DNA of 64,000 bases. Source: JADGNZ01 sp963715895 (GTDB taxonomy: Bacteria > Acidobacteriota > Thermoanaerobaculia > Gp7-AA8). Shown piece by piece: positions 44,386-52,613 of the stretch. The notes under the pieces were generated by a model. It did no database searches and was not told the DNA's origin. It saw nothing but the letters and a program-made list of their open reading frames with translations. Within the stretch, counting starts at the first letter, position 1. Each line of letters starts with the position of its first letter. The stretch lies in NCBI GenBank assembly GCA_963715895.1, contig OY970284.1, positions 3,286,001 to 3,350,000 of the forward strand, in the 5' to 3' direction. The translations under genes and the position numbers were made by a program.

Positions 44386-44597
44386 GATGTTGTGGTGCCA
44401 CGCCTTCGATTTTCGTTTTCTGAAGTCGTGCGGTTGCGACCGGGGGCAGGAGTTCGCCTGCGCTTGAATTACCCTTGCGAATGCCAATAGCTGATGAACG
44501 GTCGCGCAGCCTCACGCGAGACAACGTAAGTCCCTGTGGCTCAAAGGGTTGTGAATGACAAAAAAGGACGAAGGTGTGTGACCCCAGTGTTCTGGCC
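44386..44597 (-). repeat. family G repeat, copy G4
   Basis: About 212 bp with the same landmarks and orientation; it starts 39 bp downstream of the PD-(D/E)XK gene stop and ends near the half attC. Confidence 0.85.
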
Positions 44598-44636
44598 CTC
44601 GATTTGGGTGTCGGTGGAACCGGAAGTTAGACGGTG

Positions 44637-45578
44637 CTACCTCAGTCCTGGAAAGAGCTGCTTCTTCTTCTTTTCGATCGCACCAGCCTCTTCGAGGCAT
44701 TCACGGTAACGTTCAATAAAAAGCTCGCGTTCCATGGGGTCGCTGTTGTGCCACGTCGGCCAGTGAACAGGAGAGACGTCGTAACTTCGACCCTGCCGAC
44801 GATGACAGGCAAGGATTCCGAGGCCATTTGAAATGACGTAATCGAAGAGCTGCGGATCTTTATCGCGTAGCTCGCGTGCAGCCTGTGACGAATCGCTGCT
44901 TACAGGAACGGCTATCCACACGCGGTTGGAGAAGCGCAGGTAGTTCAAAGCCTGTTGAACCACCTGTGGGACGAAGTCGAGCTTCACCTCGACCGTGACA
45001 ATATCGACGATCGTTGGGGAGCGCCAATGAACTGCAAGCACATCAACATTCTCGAACGCTGACCCGGGGCGCTCACTGTGAACGTCGAATACGCACGCCA
45101 CGGGCTCCTCTGAAATACGGTCGTTTGCGTACAGGTCGTCTAACGCACTTTTCACGTAGGCTGTAAGACGCGCCTCCTCCTGCCTGTGGACACGTGGAGG
45201 TGGGGGCTCCACCACTGGCTCGACGGACCGGCTCGCGTCCTCGGCTTCGCGTTCTGTCTCTGCTTCAACGTGGGCGAGTTCCTCCCGATAACGCTCTTCT
45301 GTGTAAAAGCTCCTGCCGAGATGATGAAACCTAAAAGACGGCACTTCAAGGCCGCGCGCAAGAAGATCCTCGCGGTCCACGTATGTGAGCCCCACGATCA
45401 GTGAACGAGCATCGAGAATCTGGTGATGCCGTTTCAGCTCGCGCGCGACAGCCATGCTGCTTGCGCTGCCTTTAGGTTGGAGCAAGGCCTCCAGGACGCG
45501 CAGGGCGATTGACCACTCCTCCGGCGTGTACGCTGCGGAGGTGCCGAGAGGTCCCTCGGCCTCGAATGTGTCGGACAT
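44637..45578 (-). CDS. PD-(D/E)XK-like putative nuclease, cassette gene
   Basis: This 313-residue protein has an N-terminal helical part with ELKRHHQILDARSLIVGLTY, a linker with PVVEPPPPRVHRQEEARL, and a C-terminal domain with the PD-(D/E)XK pattern: Asp in ENVDVLAVHW, then IVDIVTVEVKLDFVPQ (ExK) and QQALNYLRFSNRVWIAVP with the usual Gln/helix. Such proteins cut nucleic acid or serve in restriction and defence. ATG 45578 lies 34 bp after the core of the attC at 45612-45683, as expected for a cassette gene. An ATG 39 bp further upstream would begin inside the attC core. Confidence 0.7.
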   Translation of the reverse strand: MSDTFEAEGPLGTSAAYTPEEWSIALRVLEALLQPKGSASSMAVARELKRHHQILDARSLIVGLTYVDREDLLARGLEVPSFRFHHLGRSFYTEERYREELAHVEAETEREAEDASRSVEPVVEPPPPRVHRQEEARLTAYVKSALDDLYANDRISEEPVACVFDVHSERPGSAFENVDVLAVHWRSPTIVDIVTVEVKLDFVPQVVQQALNYLRFSNRVWIAVPVSSDSSQAARELRDKDPQLFDYVISNGLGILACHRRQGRSYDVSPVHWPTWHNSDPMERELFIERYRECLEEAGAIEKKKKQLFPGLR

Positions 45579-45611
45579 AGGCGTGGAAGATAGCACTGCG
45601 CGACGTGCGCC

Positions 45612-45683
45612 GTCCAACGTCGTATGAGTTCAGCAATACCGGGCAAACGCCCGGTTATTGTCCGCTGCAACGAGGGGTAAGGC
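45612..45683 (-). other. attC site (72 bp), slightly degenerate
   Basis: Minus-strand core GTTGGAC (GTTRRRY) at 45618-45612. Left end GCCTTAC at 45683 is one mismatch from RYYYAAC. Arms TTGCAGCGGACAATAACCGG and CCGGTATTGCTGAA pair with extra bases on the left side, and a CCGGGC/GCCCGG stem closes around a 4-base loop. Confidence 0.7.
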
Positions 45684-45724
45684 GTCACTCAAGTAAAGCG
45701 CCAGTTGTGTGGTCTTGGGTCGCG

Positions 45725-45859
45725 TCAGCGCGTGCGCACAAACCGCAGGCATAGCACCACGGCGGGGATCCCAAGAGCAGCGCCCATAAGCAATAGCGAC
45801 GCATCCCTGCTTGCGTAGGGAATTGGGAGCGCGGAGGCGGAGATCAGGGACAGCGGCAC
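45725..45859 (-). pseudogene. C-terminal fragment of a small membrane protein
   Basis: A frame of about 44 codons encodes SLLLMGAALGIPAVVLCLRF and RTR before the stop at 45725, a membrane helix with a basic end. Upstream it is translated from the family E repeat, so the gene is probably truncated by it. It lies 41 bp before the attC at 45683 as a cassette gene would. Confidence 0.35.
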
Positions 45860-45861
45860 CG

Positions 45862-45938
45862 TTTCACGCGGAGGCGCGGCGACGCGGAGGAGGAAGTTGA
45901 CGCCTTTTTCTCCGCGTTCTCCGCGCCTCCGCGTGAGT
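45862..45938. repeat. family E repeat, third copy
   Basis: TTTCACGCGGAGGCGCGGCG at the left, and CCGCGCCTCCGCGTGAG at 45920-45936, inverted. Confidence 0.85.
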
Positions 45939-45949
45939 CCGTCCTCCAT

Positions 45950-46294
45950 TCATGAAAACGCAATCACCGGCCACATCGGCTTGCCCTTACCACGAACACT
46001 CCTCACTCCCGCTCTCATCTGACTCGCAAGGGCAGCGAGATCGATTCCCCGATCATCCTGATTCGACGCGACCAACAGCAGCCCCTCCTCAATCCGTTCC
46101 ACCGCCGGACGCCATTGACCCATCTGCGCGTGGTGAATCCCGACGCTGAACTGGAGGAAGATGCGGATGAAGTCGGGTTCGTCGAGGTTGCCTTCGAAGA
46201 AAAGCTCCTCGAAGCAATCGCTTGCTTCGAGGTATTCGCCCTCGTTGAAGAGTGCGATGCCGCGGATGAATCGTGGATCGTCGATCAGTTCCAA
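45950..46294 (-). CDS. DUF309 family protein
   Basis: This 114-residue protein has the DUF309 pattern: FIRGIALFNEGEYLEASDCF, LFFEGNLDEPDFIRIFLQFS and AVGIHHAQMGQW-like SVGIHHAQMGQWRPAVERIEEG, a helical TPR-like unit. Function unknown in the family. TTG start at 46294 overlaps the preceding threonine-ammonia-lyase stop by 10 bp, so it is the last gene of that operon. Confidence 0.75.
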   Translation of the reverse strand: MELIDDPRFIRGIALFNEGEYLEASDCFEELFFEGNLDEPDFIRIFLQFSVGIHHAQMGQWRPAVERIEEGLLLVASNQDDRGIDLAALASQMRAGVRSVRGKGKPMWPVIAFS

Positions 46295-47245
46295 GTGAGG
46301 GACCGGAGTTGATCGAGGTTTACGTTGCCACCTGACAATACGACCGCTACGCGCGAACCGGGCGGCAACTTCACCAGCCCGTGAAGCAGCGCGGCAACCG
46401 GCGCCGCGGCGGCGCCTTCGACGACCAGCTTGCAGCGTTCCATGATCCAGATCATGGCGTCGAAGATCTCGCGGTCGGGGAGGGCGACGATCTCGTCGAC
46501 GAAGCGTTGGACGACGGAGAAGTTGATCTCGCCGGCGCGGCGGACGCGCAGGCCGTCGATGATGGTCTTGCAGTCGATCGTCTCGAGGTGGCCGGCTTCG
46601 ACGCTCGTCTTCATGGCCGGGCCGTCGGACGATTCGACGCCGATCACTCGGATCTTGGGGTTGTGGCTCTTGACCGCCATCGAGACGCCGGAGATCAAGC
46701 CGCCGCCGCCGATCGGGACGATCACCGCATCGACCTCGGGCCAGTCCTGGATGATCTCCAGGCCGAGCGTTCCCTGGCCGGCGATGAGCTGTTCATCATC
46801 GAAGGGGTGAACGTAGGTGAGCCCCTCCGTCGCGCACCAGCTCCTTCGCCTTCTCATTCGCTTCGTCCCAGATCATCCCGTGCAGCACGACCTCGGCGCC
46901 GTAGCCGCGGGTGGCGGCGATCTTGGCCGGTGTGGCGTTTTCGGCCATGCAGACGACGGCGCGGATGCCGTGAATCTTCGCCGCCAGCGCCACGCCCTGT
47001 GCGTGGTTGCCAGCCGAGGAGCAGACCACGCCGCGCGCCTTCTGCTCCTCGGGCATCAAGGCGAATTTGTTGAGCGGTCCGCGGATCTTGTACGAGCCGA
47101 CGCGCTGAAACATCTCGGCCTTCATGCGCACGTCCAGACCCGTGCGCTCGCTCAACTGCCGCGATGTGAGCAGCGGCGTGTGTTTGATGTGCGGCGCGAT
47201 CCGCGCACGCACGGCGATGAAGTCGTCGAGTGTCAGCGTGAACAT
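46285..47245 (-). pseudogene. ilvA: threonine ammonia-lyase, frameshifted
   Basis: The two frames together make a full catabolic-size (about 320-residue) type II PLP dehydratase: KHTPLLTS, GSYKIRGPLNK with Lys53, SSAGNHAQGVA, then in the second frame VPIGGGGLISGVS and VVLSGGN for phosphate and PLP binding. It deaminates threonine (or serine) to 2-oxobutyrate and ammonia. The frames join at 46819-46828 where GGAGGGG holds one extra G. No ACT regulatory domain. A run of four Gs makes a sequencing or assembly error plausible. The ATG 47245 overlaps the BNR-gene stop. Confidence 0.8.
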
Positions 47246-50200
47246 TATTGAGGCCTCCTTCCGCCGCCACCGCCGCCGGCGGGGATGGAGATATAGGGTA
47301 CGTTCGCATCGCGCATCATCTTGTTGAGCGCTTCCAGGTCGGTCTTCGTAATCGTCTGGACCGCGGCCGCCGATTCGGTGAGCAACCCGCGCAGCACGTT
47401 GATCTGGTCGAGCTGGTACGCGGTCGGCGCGGCGGCGTAATTCTCGATTCCGCCGAGGAGCTGCGTGATGCGCTGCGTGACCGGGGGAGGCGTATAGACG
47501 ACCGTCGGTCCGGCCGACCCGAGGGGCCCGCTCTGGCCGCACTGCACAGTGGTGGCGACCTTGAGGCAGGTGTCGTCGACCTTCTTCGTCAGATCGTCGA
47601 GCGCCTTCTGGACGTTGTCAGGCAACTTGGTCTTCTTGTAATCCTTGAGGGCGGTGTGCAGGCCGGTGATCGACCGCCGGATGGCCGCTCCCTGCTGCGC
47701 CATCTGCGCGATCTGGTTCAGCGCCTTGCGCCGCGCTGCGCGATCCTCGGGTGAGATCTCGATGCGCGGGTCTTCGTCGACGACCACCTTCGTCGTCTTC
47801 TCATTCTTCCCGGCGACGACCTTTACGGTGTACTCGCCCGGCTCGACGCGCGGGCTGCCCTGGAACCCGCCGAAGCCGCCGCCACCACCACCCTCACCAC
47901 CCTGTTCGCCCGCCGGTTCGGCGGCGCCGCCCTCGGCGTCGCGCGGTGCTTCGTTCACCGACCGCACGCGCAGGTCCCACGTCACGCGATTGACGCCGGC
48001 GTCGCCAGTGCCGTCGATGTCGCGAATGACCTTGCCGTCCTTGTCGGTGACGGTGATCTTGACCTTCTCCTTCTCGGCCTGCTTCGACTTCAGGTAGTAG
48101 GTGATGAGCGCGCCGTTCGGTGGGTTCGATCCGAAGAAGGCCTTGTGACCGGTAAAGCCGCTGCGGTTGGCGACGCGCCACTCCGTCGCCGTGCGCGCGT
48201 CGAACAGATGCAGATCCTCGGAGGGGATGGCGTCGGTCATCTGCTCGATCGGACCGAGGTCGTCGAGGATCCAGATCGAGCGCCCGTGTGTGGCCAGCAC
48301 CAGATCGTTCTCGCGCGGATGGATGGCGATGTCGTCGACCGGCACGGTGGGGAGGTTCAGTTTCAGGCGCGTCCAGTGCGAACCTTGATCATAGGAAACA
48401 AACAGACCGCGCTCCGTGCCGAGGAACAGCAGCTTCGGATTGCGGAAATGCTCGCGGATGACGTGGACGGTGCCAGCCTCCTCGCTGATCCCAGTATGGA
48501 TCGGCTTCCAGGTGTCGCCGTAGTCGCTGGTCATGAACACGTAGACGCCGAAATCGTTGCTGCGATGGCCGTCGAGCGTGGCGTAGGCGGTCCCCTCGTT
48601 GAAGCGCGAGGCGATCACGCGGCTGACGTAGATCCCCTTCTTCGGCGAGACGTTCTTCCAGGTCTTGCCGCCGTCGCGGGTGACCTGCAGGTAGCCGTCG
48701 TCGGTGCCGACGTAGAGAATGTCGCGGTTCAGCGTCGACTCGCTGATGGTGGTGATGGCGGGCCAGGACTGCACGCCGTCGTGACGTGACATGGTCAGCT
48801 TGTCGGGGACGCGGCCCATGATCGGGAGCTTGTCGCGGTCCTGGTTGCTGGTCAGATCGCCGCCCAGCCGCGTCCAGGTGTCGCCACGGTCATTAGATCT
48901 AAAAAGATAATTGCCGCCGTAGTAGATGGTCTTGTTGTCGAATGAGGAGACGACCAGCGGCGAGTTCCACTCGAAACGGAGTCGTTCCCCCTCGGCCGCG
49001 GGCGGACGGATCGAGCGCGACTCATGCGTCTTCAGATTGCGGCGCAGCAGATTGCCGTCCTGCGATTCGGCATAGACGGTGTTCGGATCGGTGGGATCGA
49101 TCTGCGCGTAGAAGCCGTCGCCGCCGCCGACCGTGAACCAGTCGGAGTTGGCGATGCCGCGGGTGTCGAACGTGGCCGACGGGCCGCACCAGACGTTGTT
49201 GTCCTGCAGGCCGCCGCAGATGTGATACGGCCTCTGCATGTCCAGGCCGATCTCGTAGAACTGGCCGATGGCGATGTTGTTGAGGTAGTCCCACGTGCGG
49301 CCGCGGTCGTGGCTGGCGTAGATGCCGCCGTCGGAACCGGTGATCATGTGATTGGAGTCGCGCGGATCGATCCACATGGCGTGGTAGTCGCCGTGAATCT
49401 TCTGCACGACGTTGGTCTTGAACGTCTTCCCGCCATCCTCGGAAAAGTACATGTTCGCGCCATGCACCCAGAGGCGCTGATCGTTGTTCGGATCGATGAC
49501 CACCTGGCTGTAGTAGATGCCGCGCGGGTCGGTCTCGGAGACGCGCGTCCACGTCTCGCCGGCGTCGTCGCTGCGGAAGATCCCGCCGCTGGCGTGCTCG
49601 ATGAGGGCGTAGACGATGTTGGAGTTGCGCCGGTAGAAGTTGACGCCGATCCGTCCGATCTCTTTGACCGCCTCGGGATCAGGTTCCTTGGCATCCTTAT
49701 CCGTCGTCGCCGGCTTCTTCGCGTCCGGATCCCACGGCAGGCCCTTCTCCAGCTTCTTCCAGGTCGCGCCGCCGTCGGTGGTTTTGTACATCCCGGAGCC
49801 GGGTCCGCTGCCGTTGTAACCGAAGACGGTTCTGCGGCGCTGGTACATCGCCGCGATCAGCGTGCCGGGCGAGTCGGGGTCCATAGCGATGTCGGTGGCG
49901 CCGGTGTCGTCGTTGACGAAGAGGACATTGCTCCATGTCTTCCCGCCGTCGCTGCTCTTGTAGACGCCGCGCTCTTTCGACGGTCCCCACAGGTTGCCGC
50001 CGGCGGCGACGTAGACGGTGTTCGGATCGGCAGGGGAGATGACGATGCGCCCGATGTGCATCGAGGCGTCGAGCCCCATGTGCTTCCAGCTCTTGCCGGC
50101 GTCGGTCGACTTGTAGACGCCGTTGCCCCACGAGGAGCTCTGCCGGTTGTTGGCCTCGCCGCTGCCGACCCAGACGATGGAGGGATCGGAGGGGGCGACG

Positions 50201-50514
50201 GTGACGTCGCCGATGGTGGAGTTTGGCTGATCGTCGAAGACCGGCTCCCAGGTCGTGCCGGCATTGGTGGTCTTGAAGACGCCCCCCGAGGCCGTGCCGA
50301 CGTAGATGATGTCCGGGTTGCTCTCGACGACGGCGAAGTCGTCGATGCGCCCACCCATCACCGCCGGCCCGATCTCCCGGAACTTGAGACCTTTGAAGAC
50401 GTCGTTGTAGTCAGTGGGAGGGGCAACAGGCTTGGGAGCGGCGGGTTTCTCCGCAGCGAAGACCGCCACCGAGACGAACAACGAGAGCAGGACAGATTTC
50501 ACACGTGCCTCCAT
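47245..50514 (-). CDS. BNR/Asp-box propeller exported protein (sortilin/VPS10-like)
   Basis: This 1089-residue protein has a signal peptide (VKSVLLSLFVSVAVFAA), a long beta-propeller region with many Asp boxes (STDAGKSW, SSDGGKTW, TTDGGATW, SDDAGETW, SNDRGDTW, TRDGGKTW, TSDYGDTW), then an Ig/propeller-capping segment at about 770-900 and a helical C-terminal part (TGLHTALKDYKKTKLPDNVQ). Such acidobacterial propellers are thought to bind or process extracellular polymers, without a known enzyme activity. No sialidase catalytic residues were identified. Confidence 0.8.
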   Translation of the reverse strand: MEARVKSVLLSLFVSVAVFAAEKPAAPKPVAPPTDYNDVFKGLKFREIGPAVMGGRIDDFAVVESNPDIIYVGTASGGVFKTTNAGTTWEPVFDDQPNSTIGDVTVAPSDPSIVWVGSGEANNRQSSSWGNGVYKSTDAGKSWKHMGLDASMHIGRIVISPADPNTVYVAAGGNLWGPSKERGVYKSSDGGKTWSNVLFVNDDTGATDIAMDPDSPGTLIAAMYQRRRTVFGYNGSGPGSGMYKTTDGGATWKKLEKGLPWDPDAKKPATTDKDAKEPDPEAVKEIGRIGVNFYRRNSNIVYALIEHASGGIFRSDDAGETWTRVSETDPRGIYYSQVVIDPNNDQRLWVHGANMYFSEDGGKTFKTNVVQKIHGDYHAMWIDPRDSNHMITGSDGGIYASHDRGRTWDYLNNIAIGQFYEIGLDMQRPYHICGGLQDNNVWCGPSATFDTRGIANSDWFTVGGGDGFYAQIDPTDPNTVYAESQDGNLLRRNLKTHESRSIRPPAAEGERLRFEWNSPLVVSSFDNKTIYYGGNYLFRSNDRGDTWTRLGGDLTSNQDRDKLPIMGRVPDKLTMSRHDGVQSWPAITTISESTLNRDILYVGTDDGYLQVTRDGGKTWKNVSPKKGIYVSRVIASRFNEGTAYATLDGHRSNDFGVYVFMTSDYGDTWKPIHTGISEEAGTVHVIREHFRNPKLLFLGTERGLFVSYDQGSHWTRLKLNLPTVPVDDIAIHPRENDLVLATHGRSIWILDDLGPIEQMTDAIPSEDLHLFDARTATEWRVANRSGFTGHKAFFGSNPPNGALITYYLKSKQAEKEKVKITVTDKDGKVIRDIDGTGDAGVNRVTWDLRVRSVNEAPRDAEGGAAEPAGEQGGEGGGGGGFGGFQGSPRVEPGEYTVKVVAGKNEKTTKVVVDEDPRIEISPEDRAARRKALNQIAQMAQQGAAIRRSITGLHTALKDYKKTKLPDNVQKALDDLTKKVDDTCLKVATTVQCGQSGPLGSAGPTVVYTPPPVTQRITQLLGGIENYAAAPTAYQLDQINVLRGLLTESAAAVQTITKTDLEALNKMMRDANVPYISIPAGGGGGGRRPQ

Positions 50515-50568
50515 CGGACGATTTGCGGGGGGAACAGTACTCGGAGGGGGGCAGGGAGGCAATCGGAA

Positions 50569-50590
50569 TCCGGAGCGCTGGCGTCCGCGG
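50569..50590. repeat. short family A copy
   Basis: CCGGAGCGCTGGCGTCCGCG matches the GAGCGCTGGCGTC part of the copies at 4 and 10721. It lies upstream of the BNR gene start. Confidence 0.45.
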
Positions 50591-50638
50591 CGGCGAGGGA
50601 ACTAGGATGCGGGCTCAGAACCAGTCAAGCCCACACAC

Positions 50639-50938
50639 ATGTTCGACAGCCTTGCAGGCGGTTTCCTGCCAACGAGTATTCTCGCCGCACTCGCAGGCGT
50701 CGCGCTCACGCTATTACGGCGCGAGGTTGTGGCCATCATTCTTGCCGCCTTCGCTGCAGTCGCAATTTCGTATCTGTGGTTTCATCTGCCGGAGGTTCTT
50801 TGGCCCGCCGAGCACACTGACCCGCAAGGGGGTTGGGATCTTGTCTGTACTTTCTTCTGGTCAATCGTTGCGATGCCATCAGCAATCATGACTCAGCTGG
50901 TCACGCGCCACTCGCATGCGATCCGAGAACGCTTCTAA
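50639..50938 (+). CDS. small membrane protein, hypothetical
   Basis: This 99-residue protein has two to three hydrophobic segments (ILAALAGVALTLL, VVAIILAAFAAVAISYLWF, VCTFFWSIVAMPSAIM) and a short soluble tail. No family and no strong ribosome site. It converges with the DUF433 gene. Confidence 0.5.
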   Translation: MFDSLAGGFLPTSILAALAGVALTLLRREVVAIILAAFAAVAISYLWFHLPEVLWPAEHTDPQGGWDLVCTFFWSIVAMPSAIMTQLVTRHSHAIRERF

Positions 50939-50946
50939 CCGCGGAG

Positions 50947-51153
50947 TCAAACAACTTCGGCAGCGTAGGCCATGCAAGCCTCGATGGCCTCGTGAGAAAG
51001 ACGGGGATAGCTCTTGAGAATCTCAGACTGGGAGACGCCCGCCGCGAGATTGTCGAGCACAACGGAGACAGGTATCCGAGTGGACGCGACACAAGCCTGT
51101 CCATGACAAACGTCTGGGTCGACGGTGATGCGCCGATGCCACTCCATATTCAT
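50947..51153 (-). CDS. DUF433 (VapB45-like) antitoxin, orphan
   Basis: This 68-residue protein has the DUF433 core: RITVDPDVCHGQACVASTRIP and VVLDNLAAGVSQSEILKSYP, a winged HTH-type fold that pairs with PIN toxins (DUF5615). No PIN gene follows: the next gene is convergent. It sits downstream of a broken AbrB-toxin pair. ATG 51153 or 51147. Confidence 0.75.
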   Translation of the reverse strand: MNMEWHRRITVDPDVCHGQACVASTRIPVSVVLDNLAAGVSQSEILKSYPRLSHEAIEACMAYAAEVV

Positions 51154-51180
51154 TCTCTTCGCGAATTCTACGCGAACATC

Positions 51181-51222
51181 TCAGCCAGCGTTGGGGTAGA
51201 CCACAAAGCGCCTCGCTACCAC
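51181..51222 (-). pseudogene. 13-codon stub of a toxin gene after the AbrB antitoxin
   Basis: A GTG at 51222 overlaps the antitoxin stop and encodes VARRFVVYPNAG before TGA. It resembles the first strand of CcdB/MazF-type toxins and is at the expected place. Truncated after 13 codons. Confidence 0.3.
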
Positions 51223-51464
51223 TCGCACTCCGCGTCGTCGAAGGACGTGCTCGTTGGCTGATCGAGCAGTTGATCGTCGGCGCGTTGGGCCATGCGGCTG
51301 AACAGCGCTTCCCAGTCTGCTCGCGGCGCAGGTGCCGAACGAATGACGATCTCACCGGCCTGCGCTTCGATATGCACGTCATCGGTCAGGTGAGTCTGTT
51401 CGAGGAGTACCTTCGGGATGCGGACTCCTCGGGAGTTTCCGATCCGGATGATGCGAGCCTTCAT
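51216..51464 (-). CDS. AbrB/MazE-type antitoxin
   Basis: This 82-residue protein starts MKARIIRIGNSRGVRIPKVL, the swapped-hairpin AbrB DNA-binding domain, then LTDDVHIEAQAGEIVI and a C-terminal tail that would bind a toxin. The ATG at 51464 fits the domain start. The downstream toxin reading is a 13-codon stub. Confidence 0.8.
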   Translation of the reverse strand: MKARIIRIGNSRGVRIPKVLLEQTHLTDDVHIEAQAGEIVIRSAPAPRADWEALFSRMAQRADDQLLDQPTSTSFDDAECEW

Positions 51465-51587
51465 ACGTACGATGTAATTACACGCAAACCGGCTGAATTT
51501 CACACGTTGCCAGCTCGACCGCGCCAAACTTCATGCGCGCCAGAAGGTTCGGCCAGCGTAGGACGCCAGGAGGTTTCGATTTGCGGT

Positions 51588-51690
51588 CGCGCAAGTACCG
51601 GTCGGACAAGAGAGTCCGACCTACGTTTTACGGCGCGGAGCAAAGTGGGAACGTGGGTCGGACTCTCAAGTCCGACCGGTACTTGCGCGG
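51588..51690. repeat. family H REP-like inverted pair
   Basis: Left arm CAAGTACCGGTCGGACAAGA at 51591-51610 continues GAGTCCGACCTACGT. The right arm starts ACGTGGGTCGGACTCTCAAG and goes on to the CGGTACTTGCG end. Each arm is itself a palindrome with core GTCGGACAAGAGAGTCCGAC, similar to the family B core. It runs into the coding end of the alcohol dehydrogenase. Confidence 0.8.
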
Positions 51691-52613
51691 TCTGCTGATG
51701 CCAGCGTGATCACTGTCCGCAGATGCTTCGTGCCCTGATCGAGGTCGTCCAGCACCTCGTTGATCGCGCTCGCTTCCAGGGACACACGACGCGTGATCAC
51801 GCGTGAGACGTCAATCGCGCCTCGGCTGGCGAGGTCGAGCAGCTCGACTAACTCCTCCCGCGTGTGATCGGAGACGCCGATGATGTGGCGTTCGGCGGCC
51901 AGCACGTCGCGATAGGGGTCGATGGCCAGCTCGCGCAGGTTGATGGCCACGATCATGATCCGGCCGCCGCGGGCCAGCGAACGAAGGGCTTGCAGGGTCG
52001 TGGCGGGGTGGCCGGCGAAATCGAGGACGACGTCGATGTCGCGGAGCTCGTCCACCGCGGCCGGAATGGCGCCGAACGATTTGGCAACGTCCAGCTTTTC
52101 CGCCACGCGGTCGACCGCGAAGACGCGGCTCGCGCCCATGAACTGCGCGAGTTGCACGGCGGAGGCGCCGAGTCCGCCGAAGCCGAGGATGGCCACCGAT
52201 TCTCCTGGGCGGAGGGCGGCAAGACGGAGGGCGTGATACGCCGTCGCCGTCGAGCACATCATCACCGCCGCGGTCTCGAATGAGACGGCGTCAGGGATCG
52301 GGACCGCGTTGGCGGCGGGAACTGCGATGCGCTCGGCGTAGCCGCCATCGACTTCCTTCCCCAGCATCCGGCCGTCGCCGTGCAGGTAATGCAAGGCCAC
52401 GCGCTGGCCGGTGCCAGCGACGACGCCGGCGATCTCATGTCCCAGCGTCAGCGGCAGCGTCACCGATCCGCCGCCGGCGCGGTAATGCGCGTCGCTGTGG
52501 CAGATGCCCGCGGCGCGGATGTCGACGAGCAGCTCGCCGCTCCCGGCCGCCGGCTCGGGGATGTCGTCGTCGATGAGGGGTGTGGCGAGGTGGGTCAGGC
52601 GAACGGCGTGCAT
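51666..52613 (-). CDS. zinc-type alcohol dehydrogenase lacking the structural zinc lobe
   Basis: This 315-residue MDR dehydrogenase has GICHSDAHYRAGG for the catalytic Cys, LGHEIAGVVAGTG, and a Rossmann GFGGLGASAVQLAQFMG for NAD(P). The region that usually holds four Cys for the structural Zn reads RVALHYLHGDGRMLGKEVDG with no Cys, so that lobe is shortened. The last residues ASTGRT are encoded by the family H palindrome. Start ATG 52613. Oxidises an alcohol or related compound; substrate unknown. Confidence 0.8.
   Translation of the reverse strand: MHAVRLTHLATPLIDDDIPEPAAGSGELLVDIRAAGICHSDAHYRAGGGSVTLPLTLGHEIAGVVAGTGQRVALHYLHGDGRMLGKEVDGGYAERIAVPAANAVPIPDAVSFETAAVMMCSTATAYHALRLAALRPGESVAILGFGGLGASAVQLAQFMGASRVFAVDRVAEKLDVAKSFGAIPAAVDELRDIDVVLDFAGHPATTLQALRSLARGGRIMIVAINLRELAIDPYRDVLAAERHIIGVSDHTREELVELLDLASRGAIDVSRVITRRVSLEASAINEVLDDLDQGTKHLRTVITLASADRASTGRT

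Noticed and set aside
41738..44597. Group IIC-attC intron or small protein-coding cassette for repeat G
   Set aside because: At about 205 bp it is too short for an intron with its reverse transcriptase, and frames differ between copies.
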